Origin: Baffinella frigidus
Lineage: Eukaryota > Cryptophyceae > Cryptomonadales > Baffinellaceae
NCBI GenBank assembly: GCA_026770585.1
Contig: MU646321.1
Span: 1,155,856-1,171,203 of the forward strand
Direction of reading: 5' to 3'
Length of the DNA: 15,348 bases
Each line of letters starts with the position of its first letter. Position 1 is the first letter of the stretch. The position numbers and the translations under genes are program-made. Of this stretch, positions 1 through 9,100 are shown one piece after another. The notes below the pieces were generated by a model that ran no database searches, was not told where the DNA came from, and saw only the letters and a program-made list of their open reading frames with translations.

Positions 1-119
1 AGGGTGTAGGGTGTAGGGTGTAGGGTGTAGGGTGTAGGGTGTAGGGTGCAGGGTGTAGGGTGTAGGGTGTAGGGTGTAGGGTGTAGTGTTTAGGGTGTAG
101 GGTGTTGTGTTTAGGGTAT
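1..119. repeat. TGTAGGG heptamer array
   Basis: About 16 near-perfect units of a one-base variant of the TTTAGGG telomere unit, cut by the window edge. Confidence 0.95.
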
Positions 120-135
120 AGGGTGTTGGAGGTGC

Positions 136-186
136 CTTGTTGAGCTCGACCCACTGCGGCTGCCCCACGCTCGCCTCGTCCGGCAC
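136..186 (-). CDS. Exon f of MED1-like gene, last one in the window
   Basis: The acceptor is AACACCAG, followed by 17 codons VPDEASVGQPQWVELNK in phase 0. AAG is followed by GCACCT (possible GC donor), or the exon could stop earlier at TGG followed by GTCGAG. The sequence then passes into a heptamer array and the gene continues beyond position 1. Confidence 0.5.
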
Positions 187-3100
187 CTGGTGTTGTGGGG
201 TGTGGGGTTTAGGGTTTGGGGTTCAGGTTTTAGGGGGGGGTGTAGGGTCTAAGGTTTAGGGTTGAGGATTTGGTGTGTAGGGTTTAGGTGTTAGGGTTGA
301 GGGTGTAGGATTTAAGGGTTAGGGTTTAGGGTTTAGGTGTTAGGGGTTAGGGGAGTAGGGAGTAGGGAGTGGGAGTTAGGGGTTAGGGGTTAGGGTTAGG
401 GGTTAGGGTTTAGGGTTTAGGGTTTAGGTGTTCGGGTTTTGGGGTGTAAGGAGCAGGGAGAAGGCGATATGGGTTATGGGTTAGGGTGGTGGGGGGGTCA
501 TGAGGAGAGCGGACCGAGTTTCCGTCAGAGAGAATCCTCTGCAGCGTCGCCCACGACACCGTTCCAGCCTGCAGGGATTTTTTAAAGCGATCCGCGATTC
601 AGCCACGAGTCAGCTGTGTACTCCCTAAACGCGAAACCCTAAACTCAGAACCCTGCACTGCAGGGAGGCATCCGCGATTCAGCCACGATCAACCCTCAAG
701 CCCAAACCCTCAAGCCTCAAGCCTCAAGCCTCAAGCCTCAAGCCCAAACCCTCAACCCTCAACCCCTCAACCCTCAAACCCTCAAACCCTCAACCCTCAA
801 CCCTCAACCCTCAACCCCAAACCCTGTGGGCAGGGTTTAGGGTCTGGCCAGAGAGTGCTCTTCCAGAGGGTGCAGAGGGTGCTGCCCGAGGCTGAGTTGA
901 AGATCATTTCAACAGCTGTGTACTCCCTAAACGAGAAACCCTAAACTTGGAACCCTGACCCCGGAATCTGAAACCCTAGACCCCAAATTAAAATGGAGGA
1001 TGCTTCCCCCCCCGGGCGACTAAATCGATTCAGCCACGATTTCGTCCGGTCGAGTAATTAAAATGAAATACTCTCTTCCATAGGGAATTGGAGCCGTCTC
1101 TTCAGAAATTAGGATAACGGCTCCAGTTCCCTACCGGGAGCGAGTATTCAAATTAAATTCCCTACCGGAATCGGCTTTTTAAAATTGAATTGTCGCCACG
1201 CTTACATTCAGCCGCGATTCAGACACGGTTCCGACCACTCGAGGCTAAAAGTGTGACTATTTTAAAACAGGATTTATTTTACAAGTGAATAAAAAACAGG
1301 AGTGTGTAGTAATTATCACACAAATGGAGGCGTTTGGTCACGCACCTCAAGGAATTCCTTGAGCTACGTGACCAAACCTGCCCGTGACTGGTACTAGATT
1401 TAACAACCCCACATTTAAAATACTCCTTCTTCCAGCCTCGAGTGGGAAGAGGAGGTACTCCCCACTCGAGGCTAGAAATGTGACTATTTTAAAAGTTTTA
1501 ACTTTACAAGTCCTTTACAAGTGGACCGCTGTGTAGTAATTTTCACACAAATGGTTGCGTTTGGTCACGTATCTGGGGAAATTCCCCCAGATACGTGACC
1601 AAGCCCGCCCGCGCCTGGTACAAATTTCAACCGCCCCACATTTAAAATACTCCCTCTTCCAGGCTCGAGTGGCCTAGGTGTTGCGTGGCGAGCAAACGAG
1701 CCAGACCCCCCAAGGGCCGAGAGCCCCCGAATGTTGACCCGAGCAAAAGTGGACCGCCAACGCCCCAGGATCCATACCCTTGTCAGGGCAAACGTGCCCC
1801 GATCACCCTAATTCTCTCTGGGAGGCGACACGCGACAGCAGACTGATGCTCTGAAGAGTCACCTTCGTTACGGAAGCGTCCAGCCCTGAAACCTGTTTTT
1901 GGACCTGGAGCGGATCAAATCGCCTCTACCTCGCCCCCTTTTTTTATTTCGTACCCCCTTTTTAGACTTTTTTGGAGCGTAGAGGCGATTTGAGCCGCTT
2001 CAGGGCCCAGCGAAGCGTCCAGAGCTCGACGCTTGCGGAACTAACCTACCCAGAGTCATATATCACCGAGTATACAACGTATACGAAGATAAATAATATG
2101 AAGAGTGCAGGAGGAGGGCATGTGTTACCGCGTCGAGGTGGAGGTCGAGGACAAACGTCTGTCCCGAGAGACAGTGCGTCGGCGCCGTCGCCTGCGTTAG
2201 GGTGTAGCGTTTAGGGTTTCGGGTTTAGGTTTTAGGGTTTAGGGGGTGGGGTGTAGGGTTTAGGGTTTCGGGTTTAGGGTTTAGGGTTTAGGGGGTGGGG
2301 TGTAGGGTGTTCGGGATTAGGGTTTAGGGTTTAGGGTTTAGGGTTTAGGGTTTAGGGTTTAGGGGTTGGGGTGTAGGGTTTAGGGTTTAGGGTAGGGTTT
2401 AGGGTTTAGGGTTTAGGGTTTAGGGTGTGGGGTGTAGGGGATTAGGGTGTAGGGGATTAGGGTGCAGGGTGTAGGGTGTAGGGATCCGGGTTTGCCTCGG
2501 TGGGCACGGTCGACCCGTCCTCCATCGAGAAGAAAGACACCCCGCTGTCGCGCGCCACGCCCTCCAGCTGGTTGAGGAACTTGGGGCGGGAGGACGCGTC
2601 GGTGTGGCGCTCCAGCAGCCTCCGGCATTCGGCCAACGCTTTGCGGTTGTCCTGCGTTGCGCTTTCGGGTAAGCTTTTCGGGGTTCGGGTGCAGGGGGTG
2701 GGGCTGGTGTTTCAGCCCTCGAAAAACGCAACAGCACAATAGTGTGGCGCTCCAGCAGCCTCCGGCACTCCGCCAACGCTTTCCAGTTGTCCTGCGTTTT
2801 GCAGTTTGGGGGTTAGTGTTGGTTTTTGTTTTTTTGTTTTGAGGTTTAGGGTTTGAGTTGAGCGCTCTGGGAGCCTCCGGCACCCCGCCAATTCCGGTTG
2901 TCCTGTTTCGGGGGTGGTTCGGGGGTATGCGGGTTAGTGAAGAGCTAAACACTAGCACTAGTGAAGAGCTGACCACGAGCGCTGCGCGCGCGCGTAGGGT
3001 TGAAGGGTTATTAGGGGTGGGGACGCGTGGGTGTGCCGCTGCAGGAGCCTCCGGCATTGCGCCAAAGCTTTTCGGCTGTCCTGCGTTGCAGTTTGGGGGG

Positions 3101-4791
3101 TTACTGTCGAGGGTTTGTTTGTCTGTTTGTCTGTTTGTTTGTTTGTTTGTTTGTTTGTTTGTTTGTTTGTTTGTTTGTTTGTGTGTTTGTTTGTCTGTTT
3201 GTTTGTTTGTTTGTTTGTTTGTTGTGTTTTGGGGGTTAGGGGTTAGGGTTGAGCGCTCCATTCGGCCAGCGCTGTCCAGGTGTCCTGCGTAGGAGAAACC
3301 ACAACGGGTTCGGGGTTCGGGGTTCGGGTGTGGGGTGTGGGGTGTGGAGGGGTTGGGGGTTTGGGGGTTCGGCGTTATAGTTTGGGGCTGGCGGGTTAGA
3401 GGCAAGGAGACCAGACCTGCAAACGCGCGACGCGGTCCGACACGTCCTCGCAATCCTGGAGGTACCGCGTGGGGGTGCCAGCCTGCTCCGACTGAATCCC
3501 CGCCCTCCTAACCATGACCCCCAAGCGCGCGCGCAGCGCTAGGGTGAAGCCCTTCACTAGCGCTGCGCGCGTGCGCTGCGCGCGTGCGCTGCGCTAGCGT
3601 TAAACCCCACACCCCAACCCCCAACCCCTGAACAAAACAATCTCTGAACCGCACCTGGAGGCGAGCGACGCGGTCGGACGCGTCCTTGCAGTGCTGGAGG
3701 TACCGCGGGGGGGTGGCAGCCTGCTCCGCCTGGCTCCACACCGCGAAATTGTCCAGCGCCTGACAGGGAGCCATGTTGTCAGAGAAAGAAGAAGAAGAAG
3801 ACCCTGTACCCAAAACCTTAAATCCTGGAACCCTAAACCCTGAAACGGTTCAGCGCACTGTTGGCATGTAGATAGTACCACGGCGCACCTAAAACAACAA
3901 GTATGGGACATATTAGAGTAGGCGTCGGGCCTAGAGCAAGATCTCTTGGATCGAAGCGAGCTAGAGTTTTAGGGAATAACCCATTGAGACGAGCGAGGGG
4001 TTTAGGGCATACCCCCCATCCTGATATATCCTCAACCCTGTACCCTAAACCCTGTACCATAAACCCTATAAGCACCTCCTGAATGGAAGCGAGGGAGGAC
4101 TCGACAGACGCCTCCTCCGCCTCCGTCACGGGTCCGAGCCCATGGTACCTGCCGCCCCGAGATTGTCAGACCATCTAGCTCTGTCTCATTCCATTCAGGC
4201 CCACCAATTTGGTGAGCCCGGGCTCTTCTGCGCTCCCAAGTTGAGACGGATTTTCACCGGAAACCTTGCATGTCAACTCGAGAATAGTCGGTGAACCCGA
4301 GTGAGGCAGAGCAAGGAATCCGGCGAGCTGTGGTGTAAATAAATAAAGGGAGGTGAGACGAGCGGGTTGCTCCCTCTCACAGGCTAGATAATTAATGCCA
4401 CGGCCTCTGGATAATTCGTGCCACGCTAGAGGATTGGTGGAATCAGCTGGGAGACCTGCGGGCGTCGGCCGGGGCAGCCATCTCCGCGAACTTGGCTGCG
4501 AGAAGCGCTCGGGCGTTTGCCAGCTGCAACGGGGGCGATGAGTCAGCTGTCGTGCGTAGAGGCCGCACATAACGCCAGCTGCAAGCGGGGAGGTGGCGGG
4601 GCGTCGTGGATTGGGCGGCGTGGGTTTGAGGGCGGCGAGTAGGGAGAAGAGGGCATGGCTGGAAGAAAGAAGGGCGGTGAGGGTTTGGGGGGCAGGACTT
4701 GGTGGCGGGCGATGGGGAGATCAGCCATGGACCAGGCCTTTGCACTCTGCGCCGCATTCTTGCCTCCCAGGTTGGCCGCTGGCGTCGCCAT
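136..4791 (-). CDS. Spliced gene, MED1-like Mediator subunit (N-terminal part, gene span)
   Basis: Seven exons read on the minus strand join in phase without a stop: 93, 68, 73, 105, 156, 63 and 51 bases, giving 203 codons that start MATPAANLGG and continue past the left window edge. Residues 1-113 are Ala-rich and look helical. Residues about 140-150 read FLNQLEGVARDSGVSFF, and residues 174-183 read SGQTFVLDLH. This order (an LE.xAR..G helix followed by a short beta strand of the F.L/V-D-L type) is what I know from the conserved N-terminal region of Mediator subunit 1, a nuclear coactivator contact subunit of the RNA polymerase II Mediator complex. The assignment is an inference from short motifs. 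Alternatives are any helical scaffold protein. The gene diverges from the plus-strand gene at 5054. Exons d and e have nearby tandem copies. Confidence 0.5.
200..500. repeat. Degenerate GGGTTTAGG-type repeat
   Basis: It mixes GGGTTTA, GGGTTAG, GGAGTAG and GGGTGTA units with drift. It lies in the intron between exons f and g. Confidence 0.85.
500..1050. repeat. Intron with direct repeats and CCCTCAA/CCTCAAG array
   Basis: CCGCGATTCAGCCACGA occurs at about 590 and 669, with a diverged form near 1026. CAGCTGTGTACTCCCTAAAC occurs at about 611 and 912. The array at 690-820 is CCCTCAA/CCTCAAG, of opposite strand polarity to most of this intron. No exon recognised. Confidence 0.6.
1081..1133. repeat. 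17-base inverted repeat (hairpin)
   Basis: TAGGGAATTGGAGCCGT at 1081-1097 pairs with ACGGCTCCAGTTCCCTA at 1117-1133, one mismatch, 19-base loop. Looser A/T-rich pairing extends outward, as in a decayed fold-back element. Confidence 0.7.
1235..1445. mobile_element. Palindromic MITE, family A copy 1
   Basis: The element is 211 bases. Ends are CCACTCGAGGCT and AGCCTCGAGTGG. The centre is a palindrome around CAAGGAATTCCTTGAG inside GGTCACG..CGTGACC. It is flanked by GA on both sides. No coding capacity. Confidence 0.8.
1462..1672. mobile_element. Palindromic MITE, family A copy 2
   Basis: The element is 211 bases, in the same orientation as copy 1 and 16 bases after it. The ends are CCACTCGAGGCT and AGGCTCGAGTGG, flanked by CC on both sides. 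The central palindrome is diverged (TCTGGGGAAATTCCCCCAGA). Confidence 0.8.
1674..1860. other. Unassigned unique intron sequence
   Basis: It is GC-rich and without heptamers. I see no splice-bounded frame or strong inverted repeat. Confidence 0.5.
1862..2011. mobile_element. Inverted-repeat element, family B copy 1
   Basis: GAGCGGATCAAATCGCCTCTA near 1908-1928 pairs with TAGAGGCGATTTGAGCCGCTT at 1980-2000. The outer part (CGTTACGGAAGCGTCCAGCC, TTCAGGGCCCAGCG) resembles the element at 10632-10722, including TTTGAnCCGCTTCAGGGCCC. Confidence 0.6.
2129..2191 (-). CDS. Exon g of MED1-like gene
   Basis: The acceptor is CGCAG and the donor is GCG followed by GTAACA, the best donor in this gene. It has 21 codons, ATAPTHCLSGQTFVLDLHLD A, in phase 0 on both sides. 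FVLDLHLD is a beta-strand pattern like the one after the LE.xAR helix in MED1. The downstream intron (187-2128) holds heptamer arrays and two palindromic elements. Confidence 0.55.
2196..2490. repeat. TTTAGGG/TGTAGGG array
   Basis: It is a mostly TTTAGGG array with GGGGTGTAGGG interruptions. It fills the intron between exons g and e. Confidence 0.95.
2496..2651 (-). CDS. Exon e of MED1-like gene
   Basis: The acceptor is CGCAG, followed by 52 codons from DNRKALAECRRLLERHTDAS through FLNQLEGVARDSGVSFFSME to TVPTE. The 3' border is uncertain. GAG followed by GCAAAC would be a GC donor ending at 2496, while ACC followed by GTGCCC is an ordinary GT donor ending at 2508; both leave phase 0. This exon carries the LEGVARDSG motif behind the MED1 suggestion. 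Five shorter copies of its 5' part lie upstream, at 2734-3284. Confidence 0.65.
2734..3284 (-). pseudogene. Cluster of exon e copies
   Basis: Copies of the first 11-20 codons of exon e, each after a CAG acceptor, start at 3284 (DTWTALAEW, cut short), 3080 (DSRKALAQCRRLLQRHT), 2902 (frameshifted) and 2791 (DNWKALAECRRLLERHT). They alternate with G-rich heptamers and a GTTT microsatellite. The copy at 2791 could splice at ATT followed by GTGCTG in phase 0. The others lack a clear donor or frame. Confidence 0.7.
3113..3222. repeat. (GTTT)n microsatellite
   Basis: About 27 tetranucleotide units with a few GTCT/GTGT variants. The long open frames across it (poly CLFV on plus, KQTN on minus) are repeat artefacts. 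Confidence 0.95.
3295..3385. repeat. GGGTTCGG/GGGGTGTGG repeat
   Basis: G-rich heptamer variants between exon copies e1 and d'. Confidence 0.8.
3417..3491 (-). CDS. Exon d' : spliceable copy of exon d (alternative or extra exon)
   Basis: The 25 codons SEQAGTPTRYLQDCEDVSDR VARLQ match the second part of exon d with several substitutions. The acceptor ATTCAG and donor CAG followed by GTCTGG keep phase 0 on both sides, so the transcript could carry d, d' or both. No stop interrupts it. Whether it is used cannot be told from the sequence. Confidence 0.45.
3523..3600. repeat. GC-rich inverted and direct repeats (AGCGCTGCGCGCG)
   Basis: AGCGCGCGCGCAGCGCTAG is followed by CACTAGCGCTGCGCGCGTGC, which folds back, and then by two more GTGCGCTGCGCGC direct copies. 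A related block (GAGCGCTGCGCGCG) is at about 2978. Confidence 0.7.
3655..3759 (-). CDS. Exon d of MED1-like gene
   Basis: The acceptor CCCTGTCAG follows a CTTCTTCTTCTTT pyrimidine tract. The exon has 35 codons beginning ALDNFAVWSQAEQAA and ending DASDRVARLQ. The donor is CAG followed by GTGCGG in phase 0. It is predicted helical. Its last 25 codons are duplicated at 3491-3417. Confidence 0.65.
4076..4148 (-). CDS. Exon c of MED1-like gene
   Basis: The acceptor GGCGGCAG leaves one base that completes an Arg codon with the AG of exon b, then 24 codons (YHGLGPVTEAEEASVESSLA and SIQE). The donor is GAG followed by GTGCTTAT in phase 0. Many acidic and small residues suggest a helical segment. The upstream intron carries the 141-base inverted-repeat element at 4175-4315. 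Confidence 0.6.
4175..4315. mobile_element. TIR element, family C copy 1, carrying the AAGTTGA hairpin
   Basis: Starts CTAGCTCTGTCTCA and ends TGAGGCAGAGCAAG (imperfect inverted repeat), about 141 bases. Inside are CCACCAATTTGGTG and the hairpin arms AAGTTGAG (4238) and GTCAACTC (4272). Confidence 0.6.
4456..4523 (-). CDS. Exon b of MED1-like gene
   Basis: The acceptor is CCGTTGCAG and the exon is followed by a GTCTCCC donor. It encodes LANARALLAAKFAEMAAPADAR plus two bases (phase 2). A short copy of the acceptor and first codons (CTTGCAG CTGGC) lies just upstream, near 4581-4591, and reads CTGGCGTTATG instead. Confidence 0.6.
4699..4791 (-). CDS. Exon a of MED1-like gene (start codon exon)
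   Basis: ATG at 4791-4789 opens 31 codons (MATPAANLGG...LPIARHQ), ending at CAA followed by a GT donor (GTCCTGCC) in phase 0. The next exon also begins in phase 0. The reading has no stop and is Ala-rich, as is exon b. The start is chosen because no in-frame continuation with a better splice acceptor was seen upstream. A start further upstream in another exon cannot be excluded. Confidence 0.5.
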
Positions 4792-5053
4792 TGGTGGGAC
4801 AGCGGCTCAGCGGCTCGTCGAGCGGGAGGATTCAATGGCTCTAGTTCGTTCAGTCCTGGATGGCTTTCTGGGCCCTGAAGGACCGAATCGGGGCTTGGTC
4901 GTGATCCATTTCCAGCATCGGACGGTTCGAAATCGACCATCTTTTGAGGGAAACAGCTCTTGCTCGAACTTTTCTAGTGGCCGTGCCCCTTTTTCGGGAA
5001 GGAGAAAGGGGGGGGGCGTTCTCTCTCTCACGTCACCCACCGAACAGCCCATC
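4792..5053. promoter_or_regulatory. Shared region between two divergent start codons
   Basis: This is 262 bases between the ATG of the minus gene (4791) and the ATG of the plus gene (5054). No TATA box is evident. A pyrimidine-rich initiator-like tract at 5019-5030 is followed by CACGTCA (5029-5035), an ACGT core of the kind bound by bZIP factors. The plus frame happens to stay open through it. A bidirectional promoter is inferred from the layout. Confidence 0.4.
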
Positions 5054-5268
5054 ATGCCGGGCACTGAACAGGAGCCCCACGCTAGCGCGTCTGATACAGA
5101 GAGCGAGGCGAGCCAGCGACGGGCGCGGCTGGACTGCCTGGGGTCAAGCTTGAGAAGCCTCGGAAATGGCCAGAAGCTGTGTACCCTCTCCGCCCTCTCG
5201 GGCATCAAAGCTGGCACGCTGGACCGCACAGAGTTCCGCCTGAAGCGGTGGAACGAATTCGTTTTGAA
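5054..5268 (+). CDS. Exon 1, polar N-terminus of membrane protein
   Basis: It encodes 71 codons plus two bases. It is rich in Ser, Glu and Arg at first, then LSALSGIKAGTLDRTEFRLK and RWNEFVL. The donor is AA followed by GTGCGT in phase 2, and joining to exon 2 makes an Asn codon. Part of the frame upstream of 5054 is open but low in complexity. Confidence 0.6.
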
Positions 5269-6094
5269 GTGCGTATTCCCCGCCAGGCCGCTTGCGCCCT
5301 TTCCCATCTGACATCCCCATCCGTGCTGCTCTCGCCGTGGTTGCGTACTGTCGAGGGAAAGTCTGCTTGGCTGACGGCGACCTCCATTGCTGGGCGGCAG
5401 CATGGAGATTCTGGGGTCCGGCATTGCGTTCTGTGTCTCTCTGCAAAGCATCATGATGGCGCTCGCGACGGTCCTCCCCCCGCCCGACGAGGGTTGGGGT
5501 TGGGGGTTGGGAGTTGGGAGTTGGGAGTTGGGGTTGGGGGTCAGGATTCAGGGTTTGGGGGTCAGTGATGTGTTATTCGTGTTTCGGGTGTGGGTGCGAT
5601 TGAACACGCCGCCCCTGAGGTCCTCGCTCCAAGCCCCAGCCCTCGAACCCCAACCCCCCCACCCCAAACCCCACACCTCAAACCCTCAACTCTAGCTCTG
5701 TCTCAGTCGGGCTTGCTGACTATTGTCAAGTTGGCATGCGGGGTGCGTGGTACAGATCCGTCAACTTCGAAACGGATACGAGCCTGCTCTAAACAAAATG
5801 GTGAGACCAGGTAGACTGAGACGGAGCTAGAAACCCTCAATCCTCCGGAGCAGGTGGTAGCAACGTTGATGTGCTCGCGCGCCGTCCTCAACATCTCCTT
5901 CAAAACGTCCATCGACGTTGTTTCTGCTACTTGACCGATTGGAGGGATTTCCGTGATTTCGCTCCCAGAGTGAACGAATCGTGGTACAAATAATAGAGAG
6001 ACTCTGTTTCGGCAGCTCAACGCCAGGCTCTTGCGCGGGGGCAGGTTGTGGCCACATTCATGACCGATCTGCGAAGCCCACTAAGTGGCCAACC

Positions 6095-6140
<46 letters not shown>

Positions 6141-9100
6141 ACCATCAACCCTCAACCCTCAACCCTCAACCCTGAATCGAATGGAGCAGGTGGTAGCAAC
6201 GTTCATGTGCTCGCGCGCCGTCCTCAACATCTCCTTCAAAACGTCCATCGACGTTGTCACCTACGGCACGGTTCGCCGCCGCCGCTCCAAAAGTTGACGA
6301 ATTTGTACTGCACACCCAGAAAATTGACTTATGAATAGTCGTTCAACGTCCTCAACATCTCCTTCAAAACGTCCATCGACGTGGTTACCTACGGAACGGT
6401 TTAAACCCTAAACTCTGAATCCCATACCCCAAACCCCATACCCCAAACCCCAAACCCCAAACCCTAACTAAACCCCAAACCCCAAACCCTGAACCCTGAA
6501 CCCTGAACCCCAAATCCCAAACCCCAAACCCCAAACCCCAAACCCCAAACCCCAAACCCTAAACCCTAAACCATAACCCCTAAACCCTAAACCCTAAACC
6601 GCAGGTGCTCCCGCTGACGCTAGGGCTCGAGTCAGCGTGGAACAACTGCAACTCCGCCTCAACAGCCCTCGCGAAACTCAAAGCCGCAGCCATCACCCTC
6701 TACATGTGCCTCCCCGAAACCCGAAACCCGAAACACCAATCTGAATCCGAACCCCGAAAAACCACGTGTTTCCCCGTCCCATTCTATTTGCCCTCACGAA
6801 TATGATCTCGCCGGGCTCTTTCCCGCCATAAAGTTGACGGGTTTGCGCCGGAAACCCAGCGTGTCAAATTGAGGATCGTTGGTCAGCCCGAGTGAGGCAA
6901 GCGAGTCAACGTGGAACACTTGTAACGTTGCCTTGACGGCCCTCGCGAGACTCAAAGCCGCAGCTATCATCCTCTGCACGTGCCTCCCCGAAACACCAAA
7001 CACCAAACACCAAACACCAAACACCAAACTAAACTCGAAACCCGAAAACCCGTCGAAGCCGCAGCCATCACGCTGTGTATGTGCCTCCCCGAACCCGAAT
7101 CTCGGAACCCGAATGTTGAAACCCGAATCCCAGTGTGAGCTGGCGGATGGATGTGTGGGACAACGAGGGGGGGGGGAGTTTGCCTCCCTAAAAAAACAGC
7201 CCTTTCCTTGAAATTCGGATTTGTGTGTGAGCACACAGATTGACGTGAATCCGGAATTGTGTGTGAGCAGGCAGATGGATGTCTGGGACAGCGAGGGGGG
7301 GGGGGGGGTTCTGAAATTCAGAATTGTGTGTGAGCAGGCAGATATGTTTCTTAAAATCGGACGTTTGTGTGTGAACAGGATGATGGATGTGTGGGATAAC
7401 GAGGGGGAGGGCAAGCTGGGCACCAAGACAAATCGCCTCCTCGAGGAATTGGTCTCAACACCCACCTAAACCCTGAACCTTGAAACCTAAACTCGAAACC
7501 CGAAACCCGAAACCCGAAACCCGAAGCCACCTCCTCACGGAATTGGTCTCACCCCACCTGAACCATGCCCCTCTACTAGAACGAGGCGACAGCCGAGTCC
7601 GTTGCACCCCTCAGGCCTTCGAGGGTTCAAGGAGGTTTCGGTATTTGAGGGTTTAGGGTTCAAGGTGTAGGGTTTATTTCAGGACGTGTGGGACAACGAG
7701 GGGGAGGGAAAGTTGGGTGCCTATGCAAACCATCTCCTCCACCCCATCTAAACCCTGAACCATAAACCTTTACGGAATTGGTCTCACCCCACCTAAACCC
7801 TAAACCATAAACCCTCACGGAATTGGTCTCACCTCCGAAACCCGAAACTCGAAACTCGAAACCCGAAACCAAAAAAACGAGCGAAATGTCGGTAAGCAAC
7901 ATGTCTTTGTACCAAGCAATTATTAACTAGTACCACGAAAATAAATGGACTGATCCGCAAAGCCCTATGTGCGGCCAGGTGCCAGGTCGGTTTTCGGTCG
8001 GTCTTATCCTCGTTATCACACTCACGTGTCCACACAGAGGGCTTCGAAGGGATTGTCGGGCGCTGAGAGCCCGAGTTTCCGTTACCTTATCAGTAGGACC
8101 CCCCCCTGTGTCCCTACGGACTGCCTACCGTAGGGTCCTACGTCTTATCACTTAGGGGTTATTCGAAATCCCTTGGAAGTCCGCTGTGTGTGTGTGACGA
8201 AATGCTCTCAAAAGTACTGCTGGAACGGCAGGTGAGGTATATCCACGACTACTGCTCAGAGAAGAACGATCCGCGGCTCCCGCGTGGCAACTTCGCACCT
8301 GCTGACCCGTCCGCTGGCGCCGGCGCCGAGCGCTGGATCGGCGAGGTCATATCGCATGTTTCCGCGCCAAAGTTGACGGATTTGTACCAGAATCCCAGCA
8401 TGTCAACTTGAGAATGGTCGGTCAACTGAGGCGGGGGGGGGGTAGCGCCTGCGCCTGCTGACCCGTCTGCTGGTGCGGGCGCCGAGCGCTGGATTGGCGA
8501 GGTCATTCATAACCTGTTCTATATCCCACGTTTTTGCTCCAAAGTTGACGGGTTTGTACTGCGAACGCGGGACCGTCAACTTACGCATAGTCCGCAAGCG
8601 CGGGCGCCGAGCGCTGGATTGGCGAGGTCATATCCTGTCCTGTATCTCATGAGTTGATTCGGTCCCACCAATTTGGTGCGACGAGGCTCTTTCCCCCTCT
8701 TAAGTTGACGGATTTGTGCCAGAAACCCAGCATGTCAACTTGAGAATAGTCTGTCAACTGAGGCGGGGGGAGAAGAACGATCCAAAGCTGCCCCGTATGG
8801 ATCGGCGAGGTTGCACCCCCCCCCATACAACATTTTAACTGACATGGACATTGTCTAATACTGAGAATTGTCCTCGCTTCCCTGAATACGTTTGTGTTTT
8901 CAGCTTGAAAATCCTTTCCCGAATGAAATGACTTTGATCCCGCGGTACCACTCGAGGCTGGAAGAGGGAGTGTTTTGAATGTGGGGAGGTGAAATTTGGT
9001 ACCAGTCACGGCCAGGTTTGGTCCCGTAACTCAAGGAATTCCTTGAGCTACGTAACCAAACGCCCCTATCTGTGTGAAAATTACTACAAGCTTCTTTTTT

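Noticed and set aside
1-119. Chromosome end or subtelomere
   Set aside because: Similar arrays of several variants occur throughout the introns in both directions, and genes continue through them. Nothing shows a terminus.
2040-2120. Possible tRNA or small RNA near the AT-rich stretch
   Set aside because: No cloverleaf or box A/B pattern could be recognised.
2413-3453. Longest open frame (346 codons, minus strand)
   Set aside because: It is Asn/Pro/Thr and Lys/Gln/Thr repeat translated from heptamers and the GTTT microsatellite. Only short in-frame pieces coincide with exon e copies.
4655-5053. Upstream extension of the plus-gene frame to ATG 4655
   Set aside because: It overlaps the minus gene's first exon, is Gly/Arg/Ser-rich with low complexity and contains a run of seven or more G. 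It remains possible but the ATG at 5054 is simpler.
5981-6338. Proteins made of TLNPQPS repeats
   Set aside because: Direct translation of the CCCTCAA array; the real exon 3 lies in one of these frames only by splicing.
8811-8947. Additional exon between exons 6 and 7
   Set aside because: Exons 6 and 7 already join in phase 0 and no frame with both borders and coding-like composition was found.
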